The notes beneath the pieces are model-generated. The model was not told the DNA's origin. It saw only the letters and a list, made by a program, of their open reading frames with translations, and did not search any database. From positions 806,001 to 870,000 of the forward strand of contig NZ_CP126158.1 of assembly GCF_030127145.1 (NCBI RefSeq): a stretch of DNA of 64,000 bases, written 5' to 3'. Numbering within the stretch: the first letter of the stretch is position 1; each line of letters opens with the position of its first letter. This stretch comes from Halobaculum halobium. GTDB taxonomy: Archaea > Halobacteriota > Halobacteria > Halobacteriales > Haloferacaceae. The position numbers and the translations under genes are program-made. Of this stretch, positions 18,407-26,523 are shown piece after piece.

Positions 18407-18936
18407 GCGACGGCGAGGGCGCCCCCGGCAACGACGGGAGTCAGTTCGACCGCCTGCCCGCAACCGGCCGGGAGCGCGTGGTCGAGGGGCGCGCGACCCG
18501 CGAGGAGGTGCTCGACTGGTGGGACGAGCGCTTCGACGTCGGCCCGGAGACGTTCGCGAACCACACCTTCTGGGAGAAGGGCAAGGGGAAGATCTGGGTC
18601 TTCGCGGACGAGCTGCCCAGCCCGCAAGGGCGCGAGGGCGTCGGGATGACGGTCCTGCGTACGCGGCAGGAACACTGGAAGCCGACGACGACCGCGGTCA
18701 GGAAGTGGGGTCACCTCGCGAGCAAGAACGTGATCGATCTGTCGCCCGGACAGGCGACCGCGTTCGCCGCGGGCCACGACCAAGATCTCCCCGAGTGGGA
18801 CGGCGACTGGGGCTATCTGATCGCGACCCACGAACTCGCGGGCGAGCAGGTGCCCATCGGCGTGGGGCTGTACGTGTACGACGAACTCCGGTCGGTCGTT
18901 CCGAAGGGATATCAAGAGGAGTTACCGGAGCTGTAG
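18403..18936 (+). CDS. PUA-like protein coupled to the methyltransferase (DUF7122-like)
   Basis: A 177-residue soluble protein translationally coupled to the m5C methyltransferase. The second half reads like the RNA-binding PUA-like tail of RsmF-type methyltransferases: VLRTRQEHWKPTTTAVRKWG, then GYLIATHELAGEQ and a terminal pattern IGVGLYVYDELRSVVPKGY, comparable to the family's GWGK...LKNHYPKG. The first half contains DWWDERFDV and FWEKGKGKIWVF. I recall the family as DUF7122 (from memory). Inference: it supplies the RNA-binding domain that other organisms fuse to the enzyme. Confidence 0.78.
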   Translation: MSDGEGAPGNDGSQFDRLPATGRERVVEGRATREEVLDWWDERFDVGPETFANHTFWEKGKGKIWVFADELPSPQGREGVGMTVLRTRQEHWKPTTTAVRKWGHLASKNVIDLSPGQATAFAAGHDQDLPEWDGDWGYLIATHELAGEQVPIGVGLYVYDELRSVVPKGYQEELPEL

Positions 18937-18943
18937 ACGCCGG

Positions 18944-20476
18944 TCACTCCGCGTCGCCCTCCTTCTCGCGAACCGTTCCCCCGCCCAGTCCCTCCCACTC
19001 GACGCGGTAGCCGAGCGCCGACAGCGCCGCGCTCGCGTCGGTGAGGCCGGCGTCCTCGAGCGCTGCCTCCGCCTCAGCGAGGGAGATCCCGGCTTCGATC
19101 TCGTCGCCGACGCGATCCAGTACCGCAGGTCGTACGAGCGTCCCCCCGAGCCGGCGGTGCTCCGGGAACGCCACGTCCCCCAGCGCGTCGACCGGAACGG
19201 CGCGCTCGGCGGCCACGTCCTCGACCGCGACCACGTCGCCGTCGGGGACCAACTCGGCGGGCAGGTCCGCGGTCACCTCCCCGGCGAGATCCGCCTCGTA
19301 CTCGCGGAGCACGTCGACCACGTCCTTCACGCGGACGGTCCCCGAGTAGGTGACGACGCGGTGGTCGCGGGCGGCGATCTCCTCGCCGACGCCGAGGCTC
19401 TCGTCGACGGCGACGACGAGTTCCACGTCCTCCACGTCGGCCAGTTGCACGAGCTTCTTCTCGACGTACTCGGGCGTCCAGAAGCCCATCACCTCGAAGA
19501 ACACGCGGAAGTCGGCGTGGCGGTACTCGAACGCGAAGTCGGGGATCATCACGCTCGTCCCGACGCGCAGCGGCTCGGGCTCGCGCGTGAGGTCCCAGTC
19601 GAGGTCGAGCGCGCGAAAGCGGGCGGCGAAGTCGGCCTCGACCCCGGAGTCGAACGCGGGTTCGGCCAGCGGTTCGACGCCCGGAACCGACACGTCGCCG
19701 GCGTCGAGTTCGAGCAGGTACTCGCGTCCGCGGTCGTCGATGTCGGCTTCCAGCTCCCAGTCGCTCGCGGTCGCGGCGACAGTCCGCAGCAGGCGGGCGA
19801 ACGCCGTGCCGTAGCGTCGCGTCCGGCGGAACAGCGCGTCGGGGCCGGTGATCACCACCTCGCGGTCGGTCGGGCCGTTGTCCTCCCGAATTCGGATCTC
19901 GTACAGGAGGCCGAGGCGCTTGGCCGCCGAGACGAGCGCCTTCGGGTCGGTCGACCGGACCCGAACTTCCGTCGCGTCGAACAGCGCCGTCTGCGCCAGC
20001 GAGAGGTCGTACTGAACGAGCAGGTCGTCGGGGTCCCACCGCGGGTCGAACGCGGCGAGCACCTGATTCGCGTCGCGGTCGGCGTACAGCGACGCCTCGA
20101 TCTCGTCGGGGGCGACGCCGAGGCGGTCGGCCGCGCGGTCGAGGGCCGCGGTTCGGTCATCGTCGCCGGCGACCCCGACCAACTCCGCGGCCTCGAAGGC
20201 GACCCTGCGAGCCCGGCGGGGCGGGAGCGGCGCGTGGGTCTCGAACTCGGCCGCTCGGTCGAGCAGCGCGGCGAGTCCGCGGACGAGTTTGTAGTCGTCG
20301 GCTTCGCGTTCGAGCGCCGAGAGCGCCTCGTCGAGGTCGGCCCGTCGCTCGCCCGCGTGGCCCTGGTAGACGCCGAACACGCGCGCGGCGAGCCTGCGGG
20401 CGTCCGGGTCGCCGGCGACGAACTGCGGCCGGTAGCCGCCGCGGCGGCTGACGCGCAGGAGATCCTTCGTGATCAC
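18944..20476 (-). CDS. bax1: Bax1-type nuclease (DUF790), partner of XPB helicase
   Basis: Archaeal nuclease Bax1, which binds XPB helicase and cuts DNA at bubble edges during repair; 510 residues. The N-terminus ITKDLLRVSRRGGYRPQFV matches the family. The PD-(D/E)xK nuclease core is seen as VMIPDFAFEYRH followed by FFEVMGFWTPEYVEKKL (about 330-365). GTG 20476 is chosen since the family begins here; a CTTTATC box 30-36 bases upstream on the minus strand supports it. Unusually, a lipoprotein gene on the other strand separates it from the XPB gene. Confidence 0.92.
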   Translation of the reverse strand: MITKDLLRVSRRGGYRPQFVAGDPDARRLAARVFGVYQGHAGERRADLDEALSALEREADDYKLVRGLAALLDRAAEFETHAPLPPRRARRVAFEAAELVGVAGDDDRTAALDRAADRLGVAPDEIEASLYADRDANQVLAAFDPRWDPDDLLVQYDLSLAQTALFDATEVRVRSTDPKALVSAAKRLGLLYEIRIREDNGPTDREVVITGPDALFRRTRRYGTAFARLLRTVAATASDWELEADIDDRGREYLLELDAGDVSVPGVEPLAEPAFDSGVEADFAARFRALDLDWDLTREPEPLRVGTSVMIPDFAFEYRHADFRVFFEVMGFWTPEYVEKKLVQLADVEDVELVVAVDESLGVGEEIAARDHRVVTYSGTVRVKDVVDVLREYEADLAGEVTADLPAELVPDGDVVAVEDVAAERAVPVDALGDVAFPEHRRLGGTLVRPAVLDRVGDEIEAGISLAEAEAALEDAGLTDASAALSALGYRVEWEGLGGGTVREKEGDAE

Positions 20477-20503
20477 GGGTCGTCGCCGAGTGTACCGGCG
20501 CGG

Positions 20504-20512
20504 GCGATAAAG
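20504..20512 (-). promoter_or_regulatory. TATA-like box of the Bax1 gene
   Basis: On the minus strand the sequence reads GCTTTATCG, 28-36 bases before the GTG start at 20476. This spacing fits a short-leader or leaderless haloarchaeal transcript. Confidence 0.5.
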
Positions 20513-20619
20513 CGGCGGCGGTGCGTGCCACCGGGCGGGGGTCAGGCCATCCGAACCGGCGGGAAACCGCCGCGCCGCGATGGACAAGGCTCATACGGGA
20601 TCCCCGGAATCGGGGAGAC

Positions 20620-21033
20620 GTGAACCGCAGGCGTCTGCTCGCGACGGGCGCACGCCTCGCCGCCGTCAGCGGCGTCGCCGCGCTCGCCGGCTGCACCGAC
20701 GCCGCCGACCCCGCTGGGCCGATGACGCCGCCGCGCTCGCCGGAGGGGACGGGGTCCGACGACGAGGGGCTCGTCGTCACCGACTTCACCGACGTCGAGG
20801 GCGACGACGGCGCGCTGCTCGTTCGCGTCACCGTCGAGAACCGCGGCGGCGAGGAGCGCACGGGCACGGTCGTCGCGACCGTGAGCGCCACCGCAGACGA
20901 CCAGGAACGCGAGGAGACCGTCTCCCAAGCGGTGACTGTCGGTCCCGGCGAAGCCACCGAGGCGACGCTCGAAACCTCGCTGTCGTTCGACTCGTTCAGT
21001 CAGAGCGGGTCGATCCGCGTCGAGATTGTCTGA
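20620..21033 (+). CDS. Tat-type lipoprotein with FxLYD/CARDB-like domain
   Basis: A 137-residue secreted lipoprotein. It starts at GTG 20620 (NRRRLLATGARLAAVSGVAA), a twin-arginine signal, followed by the lipobox LAGC with the lipidated cysteine near residue 25. The mature part is a single beta-sandwich-like domain (VTDFTDVEGDDGALLVRVTV and VENRGGEERTGTV), of the kind seen in FxLYD or CARDB domains. It lies between and opposite to the Bax1 and XPB genes. Function unknown; a surface-anchored adhesion or binding role is inferred. Confidence 0.8.
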   Translation: MNRRRLLATGARLAAVSGVAALAGCTDAADPAGPMTPPRSPEGTGSDDEGLVVTDFTDVEGDDGALLVRVTVENRGGEERTGTVVATVSATADDQEREETVSQAVTVGPGEATEATLETSLSFDSFSQSGSIRVEIV

Positions 21034-21088
21034 GTCGACCCGAGCGGCGCGTCGTCTCCGGTGACTCCTCCGACGGCCCACCGCCCGG

Positions 21089-22438
21089 TTAGCGTCGCCG
21101 ACGTGCGACCCGCTCCTCGGCCGTCTCGCTCGTCACGAGTTCGTACAGCGTCGCCGTCTTCGCGCCGTCGGCGCCGGGGCGGAGGATCCGACCGAGCCGC
21201 TGAGTGAACTCCCGCTCGGAGCCGCTGCCGGAGAGGATGACGCCGACGCTCGCCTCCGGCACGTCGACGCCCTCGTCGAGCACGTTCGCGGCGACGACCC
21301 GGGAGTAGGTCCCGTCGCGGAACCGAGAGAGGACCTCGCGACGCTCGTCCGTCCCGGTCTCGGCCGTGATCGCGGGGATCAGGAACCGCTCGGAGATGCG
21401 GTACACGAGCGCGGTGTGGGCGGTGAAGACGATGACGCGCTCGCCCCGGTGGCGGTCGAGGATCCGCGCCAACTGTGTCAGCTTCGCGTCCGCGTTCATC
21501 ATCACCTCGCGGGCGCGCTGCTTGGCGAGCAGCGCCTCGCGCGCTCTCGGGTCCGTCCCCGACCGCTTCACCAACTCTTGGTAGTCGGAGCCCGAGCGGA
21601 ACGTGATCCCCGCGTCGCGGACGTACTCGAGGAAGGTCCCCTGTGCCGCCTCGTAGCGCTCTCGCTCCTCGCTGGTCAGTTCCACCTCGATCCGGCGGAC
21701 CTCGTAGTCGGCGAGGTGTTCCCCGGCGAGGTCGTCCGGATCGAGGTCGTACACGACCGGCCCGACGAGTTCGGCGACCGCCTCGTGAGCGCCGTCGGGG
21801 CGTTCGAACGTCGCGGTCAGGCCGAGCCGAGCCGGCGCGGCGAACAGCCGCGCGATGTCCCGATACCCCTCGCCGCCGAGGTGGTGGACCTCGTCGAACA
21901 CGACCAGGCCGAAGCGATCGCCCAGTTCGTCGGCGCGGAGGTACGCCGAGTCGTACGTGGCGACCGTGAGCGGTTCGACGGTCTGTTCGCCGCCGCCGAG
22001 GCGTCCGACGGAGCCGTCGAACGTCGCGGAGAGTTCGCGGTGCCACTGCTCCAGCAAGTCGACGGTGGGAACGACGACGAGCGTCGGCGACTCGACCGTC
22101 GCGATCGCCGCCAGCGCAATAACGGTCTTCCCGCTCCCGGTCGGGAGTTCGAGGACGCCCCTGCGGTCGTTGCCTTCCCAGGCGTCGAGCGCCTCGCGCT
22201 GGTAGTCGCGGAGCGCGTAGTGCGACGACAGCCGCGGAACTTCCGGGAGGGCCAAGACACGGTCGGTCACGTCGTGGCCGCGTTCGCGAAGCGTCTCGCG
22301 AACCTCGCGGTAGCGGTGGGCGGGCGCGCGGCGGGTGCCCGAGCGGGCGTCGGTGGCGACGCCCGGTAGTGGCTCGTCGGCGGGCGCGCCCGCGACCGCG
22401 ACGGTACCGTCCTCGTAGGTCAGCGTTACCGACGCCAC
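21089..22438 (-). CDS. XPB/Rad25-type DNA helicase
   Basis: Superfamily 2 DNA translocase of the XPB family, partner of Bax1 in DNA repair, 449 residues. Seen: an N-terminal damage-recognition-like region (1-75), Walker A PTGSGKT (99-105), VVFDEVHHLG (motif II), GLTATFER (motif III) and, in the second RecA domain, NVLDEGVDVPEAS and REFTQRLGRILRP (motif VI). The thumb region is suggested by the helical stretch around residues 260-310. A TTATC box lies 23-28 bases before the ATG on the minus strand. Confidence 0.94.
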   Translation of the reverse strand: MASVTLTYEDGTVAVAGAPADEPLPGVATDARSGTRRAPAHRYREVRETLRERGHDVTDRVLALPEVPRLSSHYALRDYQREALDAWEGNDRRGVLELPTGSGKTVIALAAIATVESPTLVVVPTVDLLEQWHRELSATFDGSVGRLGGGEQTVEPLTVATYDSAYLRADELGDRFGLVVFDEVHHLGGEGYRDIARLFAAPARLGLTATFERPDGAHEAVAELVGPVVYDLDPDDLAGEHLADYEVRRIEVELTSEERERYEAAQGTFLEYVRDAGITFRSGSDYQELVKRSGTDPRAREALLAKQRAREVMMNADAKLTQLARILDRHRGERVIVFTAHTALVYRISERFLIPAITAETGTDERREVLSRFRDGTYSRVVAANVLDEGVDVPEASVGVILSGSGSEREFTQRLGRILRPGADGAKTATLYELVTSETAEERVARRRR

Positions 22439-22651
22439 GCGCGAAGGTGGACGGTCGCGGTGATAAGTCCGCCGTCACCGCGAGCCGCGTTCGCCGGCGG
22501 CGCGGGATGCTCTCCCCGCCGTCGGCGACGATCGGACGGTATCCGACAACAACTCGACAGCAGTTCCGCACGTCCGTTTTTCACCGACGACCGGATACCG
22601 GGGGGACGGGGCCGGTCGCCGGACGCGCCCGGTGGCACCCCGACTCGACCC

Positions 22652-23395
22652 ATGACCGGACTATCGCGATCGTCTGCGACGTTCGTGTTGGTGCTCGTCG
22701 CCGTCGGCGTCGTCACCGCGAGCGTCGGACCCGTGGCCCATGCGCGGGCCACGGCGGCCGACGCCGTCGTTGCCGACGGTGCGATCGTGCCGACCGAGGC
22801 GGTAGACGGCTTCGAGACCGTCCCCGTCGGAGCCAACGCAGGCGACGTGAGAACCGTCGCGACGACGGCCGAACGGCCGGTCGCGGACGCCCCGCCGGTG
22901 CTCGTTCCGGTTGTCGCAGCGAGCCGCCTGGGCGACCCTGACTCCGACACCCTCGATCACGAGACGCGGCGCGGTATCCACGAGACGGTCACCGCGACGC
23001 CGGGGATTCACCTCGCCGGCGTCGCGGACGCCGTCGGCGAGCCGATCTCGACGGTTCGCTACCACAGCCGCGTCCTCGAGCGAGCGGACGTGATAGAGAC
23101 GGAGAAGATTCGGGGCAAGAAGTGCGTGTTTCCCGCCCTCGACGGGGATCGCGATCGGACGCTCCAGGCCGCACTCGCGACCGATCCCAGTCGGAGCGTC
23201 CTGCGTTCGGTGCGGGACCACGAGCCGACGACGGTGAGCGAGTTGGCGGAGCACCTCGATCGCGCACGAAGCACCGTCTGTCACCACCTCGGTCGGCTGT
23301 CAGACGACGGGTTCGTCACGCGCGACCGAGACGGCGAACGGGTCGCGACGACCCTGACGGAGACGGTCCGGGACGCGCTCCGGGACCGTCGCTGA
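22652..23395 (+). CDS. Membrane-tethered winged-helix regulator with two HTH domains
   Basis: A 247-residue protein that joins an exported N-terminal segment to two DNA-binding domains. Residues 9-30 (ATFVLVLVAVGVVTASVG) form a signal or anchor helix. A short acidic segment follows, then a weaker hydrophobic stretch PPVLVPVVAAS near 80-92. The first winged helix is about 100-165 (ISTVRYHSRVLERADVI) and the second about 170-240 (RARSTVCHHLGRLSDDGFV). If both hydrophobic segments span the membrane, the HTH domains are cytoplasmic. I recall similar membrane-bound regulators in haloarchaea, with unknown signals. Confidence 0.8.
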   Translation: MTGLSRSSATFVLVLVAVGVVTASVGPVAHARATAADAVVADGAIVPTEAVDGFETVPVGANAGDVRTVATTAERPVADAPPVLVPVVAASRLGDPDSDTLDHETRRGIHETVTATPGIHLAGVADAVGEPISTVRYHSRVLERADVIETEKIRGKKCVFPALDGDRDRTLQAALATDPSRSVLRSVRDHEPTTVSELAEHLDRARSTVCHHLGRLSDDGFVTRDRDGERVATTLTETVRDALRDRR

Positions 23396-23427
23396 CCCTT
23401 TCGACGGGTCCGTCAGAACCACTTTTT
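23394..23427 (+). terminator. Hairpin with downstream T run after the wHTH regulator gene
   Basis: GACCC (23394-23398) pairs with GGGTC (23406-23410) around a seven-base loop, starting at the TGA of the regulator gene; a T5 run is at 23423-23427. The T run may instead serve as the promoter box of the next gene, whose GTG is 24 bases further on. Confidence 0.35.
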
Positions 23428-23450
23428 CCAGGGACGGCGTCTCCACATGC

Positions 23451-23876
23451 GTGACAGAGACAACACGTGCTCCGGCGAACGAGGGCGAAAACATCCTCGC
23501 GTTGGTAAATCATCGGCGGAGGCGAGCGGTACTCCGATACCTCTGGGGGCGAAGCGACCCCGTCGAGGTCGAACGACTGGCGACCGCGGTCGCGTCGATG
23601 GAGGCGGTCGACACGGCCGAGGAACCGGACGCGGACCGGTCGGGTTCGGGGGCGGTCGACTCGGCCGGCGGCCGGCCGAGCGTCGAACGCGTGTCGATCA
23701 GGCTCGTCCACGTCCACCTCCCGAAGCTGGCGGAGACGGGAGTGGTGGAGTACGATCACGACGCCAGCACGGTCGAGTTCAACGGCGTTTCGTCGTGCGA
23801 GGTCGACTCGCTCAGGCGTATCGAGCGGATCGCGGGCGAACTCGCCGGGGCGGCAGACTCGACCCGAGCCAGTTGA
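23451..23876 (+). CDS. Haloarchaeal winged-helix protein (DUF7344-like)
   Basis: A 141-residue predicted DNA-binding protein. The N-terminal helix pair NILALVNHRRRRAVLRYLW is typical of the haloarchaeal DUF7344 winged-helix family, and the C-terminal half HVHLPKLAETGVVEYDHDA forms the recognition helix and wing. A long acidic loop (about 50-80) sits between them. It starts at GTG 23451 and its TGA overlaps the ATG of the HalOD1 gene, so the two are one operon. Target genes are unknown. Confidence 0.82.
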   Translation: MTETTRAPANEGENILALVNHRRRRAVLRYLWGRSDPVEVERLATAVASMEAVDTAEEPDADRSGSGAVDSAGGRPSVERVSIRLVHVHLPKLAETGVVEYDHDASTVEFNGVSSCEVDSLRRIERIAGELAGAADSTRAS

Positions 23877-24283
23877 TGACCAACTCAGAAAAAGACGGGA
23901 GGTGCCCAACGCAGGACTCCGGAGACACCGGGTCCGCCGGGAACGGGGACGACGCCGAGGACTCCCGGGGCGTCGGGACGGCCGAACAGCTCGAGGGAGT
24001 CCACGCGGACGACGTGTTACTTCGGTATCTCCCCGGGGACGACAGCTACGCCGCCGGGTTCGACCCCGCGGCGGTGCCCCCGAGCTATCTCGTCCCGGTC
24101 GCCGTCGCGGCACTGCGGGGAGTGGCGGTGGACGCGCTCCCGCCGCTGCACTACTCGCTCGATCCGACCGCGCTCGACCGCCTGTGCCACAACGACGACG
24201 CGTCGGTGACGTTCGTCTACGCTGACTACCAGATCGCGGTCGAAAGCGCCGGCGAACTCCGAGTTCGAACGCAGACCGCGTGA
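23876..24283 (+). CDS. HalOD1 output-domain protein
   Basis: A 135-residue protein consisting of an acidic, disordered N-terminal 50 residues and one HalOD1 domain: PSYLVPVAVAALRGVAVDAL, PPLHYSLDPTALDRL and VTFVYADYQIAVE. HalOD1 domains are found mainly in haloarchaea as outputs of sensory proteins, but their biochemical role is not established. Coupled to the winged-helix gene by a one-base start/stop overlap (ATG 23876). Confidence 0.82.
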   Translation: MTNSEKDGRCPTQDSGDTGSAGNGDDAEDSRGVGTAEQLEGVHADDVLLRYLPGDDSYAAGFDPAAVPPSYLVPVAVAALRGVAVDALPPLHYSLDPTALDRLCHNDDASVTFVYADYQIAVESAGELRVRTQTA

Positions 24284-24484
24284 CCCGACAGTCGAGAGAA
24301 CTCCTCTCTCAGGACTGCGACGACGACTCCGAGGAGGGCCCCGACGAACGAGCCGTCGGCCGCGGCCGTCTCGCGCTCCGTGGGCGACAGGGAATCGCCC
24401 GGCCCGACGAAAACGGGTTGGTACGCCCGCCGTACCCGAGGCCGTCGCCGTAAGCCACAGGCGTCCGGGCGCAGTACGGGGCGT

Positions 24485-24715
24485 GTGACCGACGGAACCG
24501 ACGACACGGGACAGGAGCCGAGTACAGACGCCGACGAACCGACGCCCGCAGAGGCTGCGAGCGCGTTCATCGCGTCCGCTGACGACGTGTACGACGACTA
24601 CGACCGCGGCTACGTGGACGCCGACGCGGCGCTGGCCGTACTGTCGAGCCGGATCGACGACCTCCGAGACGCCGTCGACTCCGCGGCGGCGGCCGAAAAC
24701 GGCGACGAACCGTAA
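24485..24715 (+). CDS. Small acidic helical protein upstream of grpE
   Basis: A 76-residue acidic protein, GTG start at 24485 (VTDGTDDTGQEP). After a disordered N-terminal 25 residues the rest is helical: EAASAFIASADDVYDDYDRG and AALAVLSSRIDDLRDAVD. I do not recognise a named family. It lies 107 bases before GrpE on the same strand. An earlier in-frame ATG at 24380 would add basic, non-acidic residues and is unlikely. Confidence 0.6.
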   Translation: MTDGTDDTGQEPSTDADEPTPAEAASAFIASADDVYDDYDRGYVDADAALAVLSSRIDDLRDAVDSAAAAENGDEP

Positions 24716-24822
24716 CTCGACGCGGACGGGGATCGACGACGCCGTCGTCGAAGGGGCCGAGGGCCGCCGGCGCCGCGCCCGGATCCGCAATCCGTATTTC
24801 CGCGCGACCGCTTCACGGAGGT

Positions 24823-25449
24823 ATGAGTGAAGAGGCCGACGCCGGACGCGACGACCCGGAAGACGCGACCACCGCCGCCGGCGACGCGACGGGCGCGGAC
24901 GCGGCGGAGTCGACCGGGCGAGACGGCGACGACGTGATCGAGACCGCGCTGGCCGACGAGGCCGCCCAGTACGACGACGCGCTGGCGGCCGAGGTCGCGG
25001 CCCTCGAACGCGAGGCCGTCGAGTCCGCCGATCGCATCGAGGAACTGGAGTCGAGCCTCCGACGGACGAAGGCGGACTTCCAGAACTACAAGAAGCGCGC
25101 GAAGAAGCGTCAAGAACAGGAGAAGGCCCGCGCGACCGAGTCGCTCGTGACCCGGCTGACCGAGGTGCGCGACAACCTCGTACGCGCGCTCGATCAGGAT
25201 GAGGACGCCGACATCCGCCCGGGCGTCGAGTCCACGCTGGAGACGTTCGACCGCGTCCTCGCCGAGGAGAACGTCGAGGTGATCGACCCCGAACCGGGGC
25301 AAGCGGTCGACCCCGAGCGACACGAGGTGATGATGCGCGCCGACTCCGAGCACCCGGCGGGCACCATCGCCAGCGTGTACAAGCAGGGGTACGAGATGGC
25401 AGACAAGGTGATCGAGGCTGCACAGGTTACCGTTAGCGACGGCGAGTGA
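24823..25449 (+). CDS. grpE: Nucleotide exchange factor GrpE
   Basis: Cochaperone that releases ADP from DnaK, 208 residues. An acidic disordered tail (1-45) precedes the long dimerisation helix (about 50-110, LRRTKADFQNYKKRAKKRQE). The beta-wing domain follows (EVMMRADSEHPAGTIASVYK, then GYEMADKVIEAAQVTVS). A GGAGGT directly before the ATG is too close to act as a ribosome site, so initiation is probably leaderless. DnaK lies 1.07 kb downstream behind one unrelated gene. Confidence 0.95.
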   Translation: MSEEADAGRDDPEDATTAAGDATGADAAESTGRDGDDVIETALADEAAQYDDALAAEVAALEREAVESADRIEELESSLRRTKADFQNYKKRAKKRQEQEKARATESLVTRLTEVRDNLVRALDQDEDADIRPGVESTLETFDRVLAEENVEVIDPEPGQAVDPERHEVMMRADSEHPAGTIASVYKQGYEMADKVIEAAQVTVSDGE

Positions 25450-25630
25450 GCGATGTGAGGCCGACCGAAGGGAGGCCCCGAACACGCGACCGGCGAACGG
25501 TGTGAGCCGTGAGCGGTAGCGAGCGAACAGACCGCCGGACAATCGGCGCCGAGGTCCCGTGGCGAGGCGTCCAGTACGCAGCGACGGCGCGGAGGCGTAG
25601 GATTTTGTCGCCACGGCGAGATGTTCGCGT

Positions 25631-26332
25631 GTGAACGTCACCGTCCACGGCCCCGCCGCAGGCGACCCGCTGTTGTTCGTGATGGGGTGGGGAAACACGG
25701 CCGACCAGCCCGCGGTGCGGTGGCTGCTCGACACGCTCGCGGGCGCCGGGTTTCGGACCCGTGCGATAGAGATCCCGACGAACGTGACGAGCTTCGAGGA
25801 GGAGTACCTCGCCCCGCTCGCCGACGCGGTCGCGGATGGACCGACTCCCGAACGCGTCCTCACACACAGCACCGGGGGCCTGATCGCCGCGCACGCCGTC
25901 GGCGCCGGAGTGCTGCCCGAACGGGTCGTCCACCTCAGTCCGTGGTGGGGCCTCAATCCGAGCCAACGGCTCCCGTTTCGCGTGCTCGGGGCGCTCCCGA
26001 CGAGCAGAGCCCTCGTCTCGGTCGAACCGGACCGCGAGACGCTCGGGGACCTTGCTGCGCCCGACGCACGCGACCCGATCGGACTCTCCCCGTCGTTCGT
26101 GCGCGAGATTCGTCGTGCGCAGTCGTCGCTGCCGTCTGCGGCCGACGGAGCGGTCGCGTTCTGCACGCTGACGGACGGGCTCGTGGGCGTCGACGCGATC
26201 GGCGAGCGGCTGCCGGCCGACCGGATCCGGCTGTACGACGGGGGCCACGAGTGCTTCGCCTCGACCGGCCGAGAGTCGGTCGTCGCGGACGCGGTCACCG
26301 CGCTTCGCGACGGCCCGAGCGCGCTTCGATAA
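25631..26332 (+). CDS. Alpha/beta hydrolase-fold protein
   Basis: A 233-residue hydrolase-like protein starting at GTG 25631. The nucleophile elbow is THSTGGLIA (near 80, Ser in HSTGG). A candidate acid is in LTDGLVG and the histidine in YDGGHECFAST near the C-terminus, as in small lipases/esterases. The oxyanion segment is LLFVMGWGNTAD near residue 14. It sits between grpE and dnaK on the same strand, but a 180-base gap before it and a 190-base gap after it suggest separate transcription. Substrate unknown. Confidence 0.8.
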   Translation: MNVTVHGPAAGDPLLFVMGWGNTADQPAVRWLLDTLAGAGFRTRAIEIPTNVTSFEEEYLAPLADAVADGPTPERVLTHSTGGLIAAHAVGAGVLPERVVHLSPWWGLNPSQRLPFRVLGALPTSRALVSVEPDRETLGDLAAPDARDPIGLSPSFVREIRRAQSSLPSAADGAVAFCTLTDGLVGVDAIGERLPADRIRLYDGGHECFASTGRESVVADAVTALRDGPSALR

Positions 26333-26489
26333 GGCCGCGAACCCGGCCTCGATGCCAGATCCGACCACGGGTCGGTCGGCTGGATTCGCGGTTCGTGATA
26401 AGCGTTGTCACTCGTGGAGCTTCGATGAACCGCGAATCGCAAGACTGCGGCCGGATCAGTTGAGACCGCGGTACGCTCTGTCTAGTAAC

Positions 26490-26496
26490 GTTTAAC
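26490..26496 (+). promoter_or_regulatory. TATA-like box of dnaK
   Basis: GTTTAAC lies 28-34 bases before the ATG at 26524, the spacing expected for a leaderless haloarchaeal transcript. It supports dnaK having its own promoter. Confidence 0.5.
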
Positions 26497-26523
26497 GGAC
26501 TCGCGGCGCTATTCAGGGCCAAG

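Noticed and set aside
24817-24822. GGAGGT just before the grpE ATG as a Shine-Dalgarno site
   Set aside because: It touches the start codon, so the ribosome could not use it. A leaderless start is more likely.
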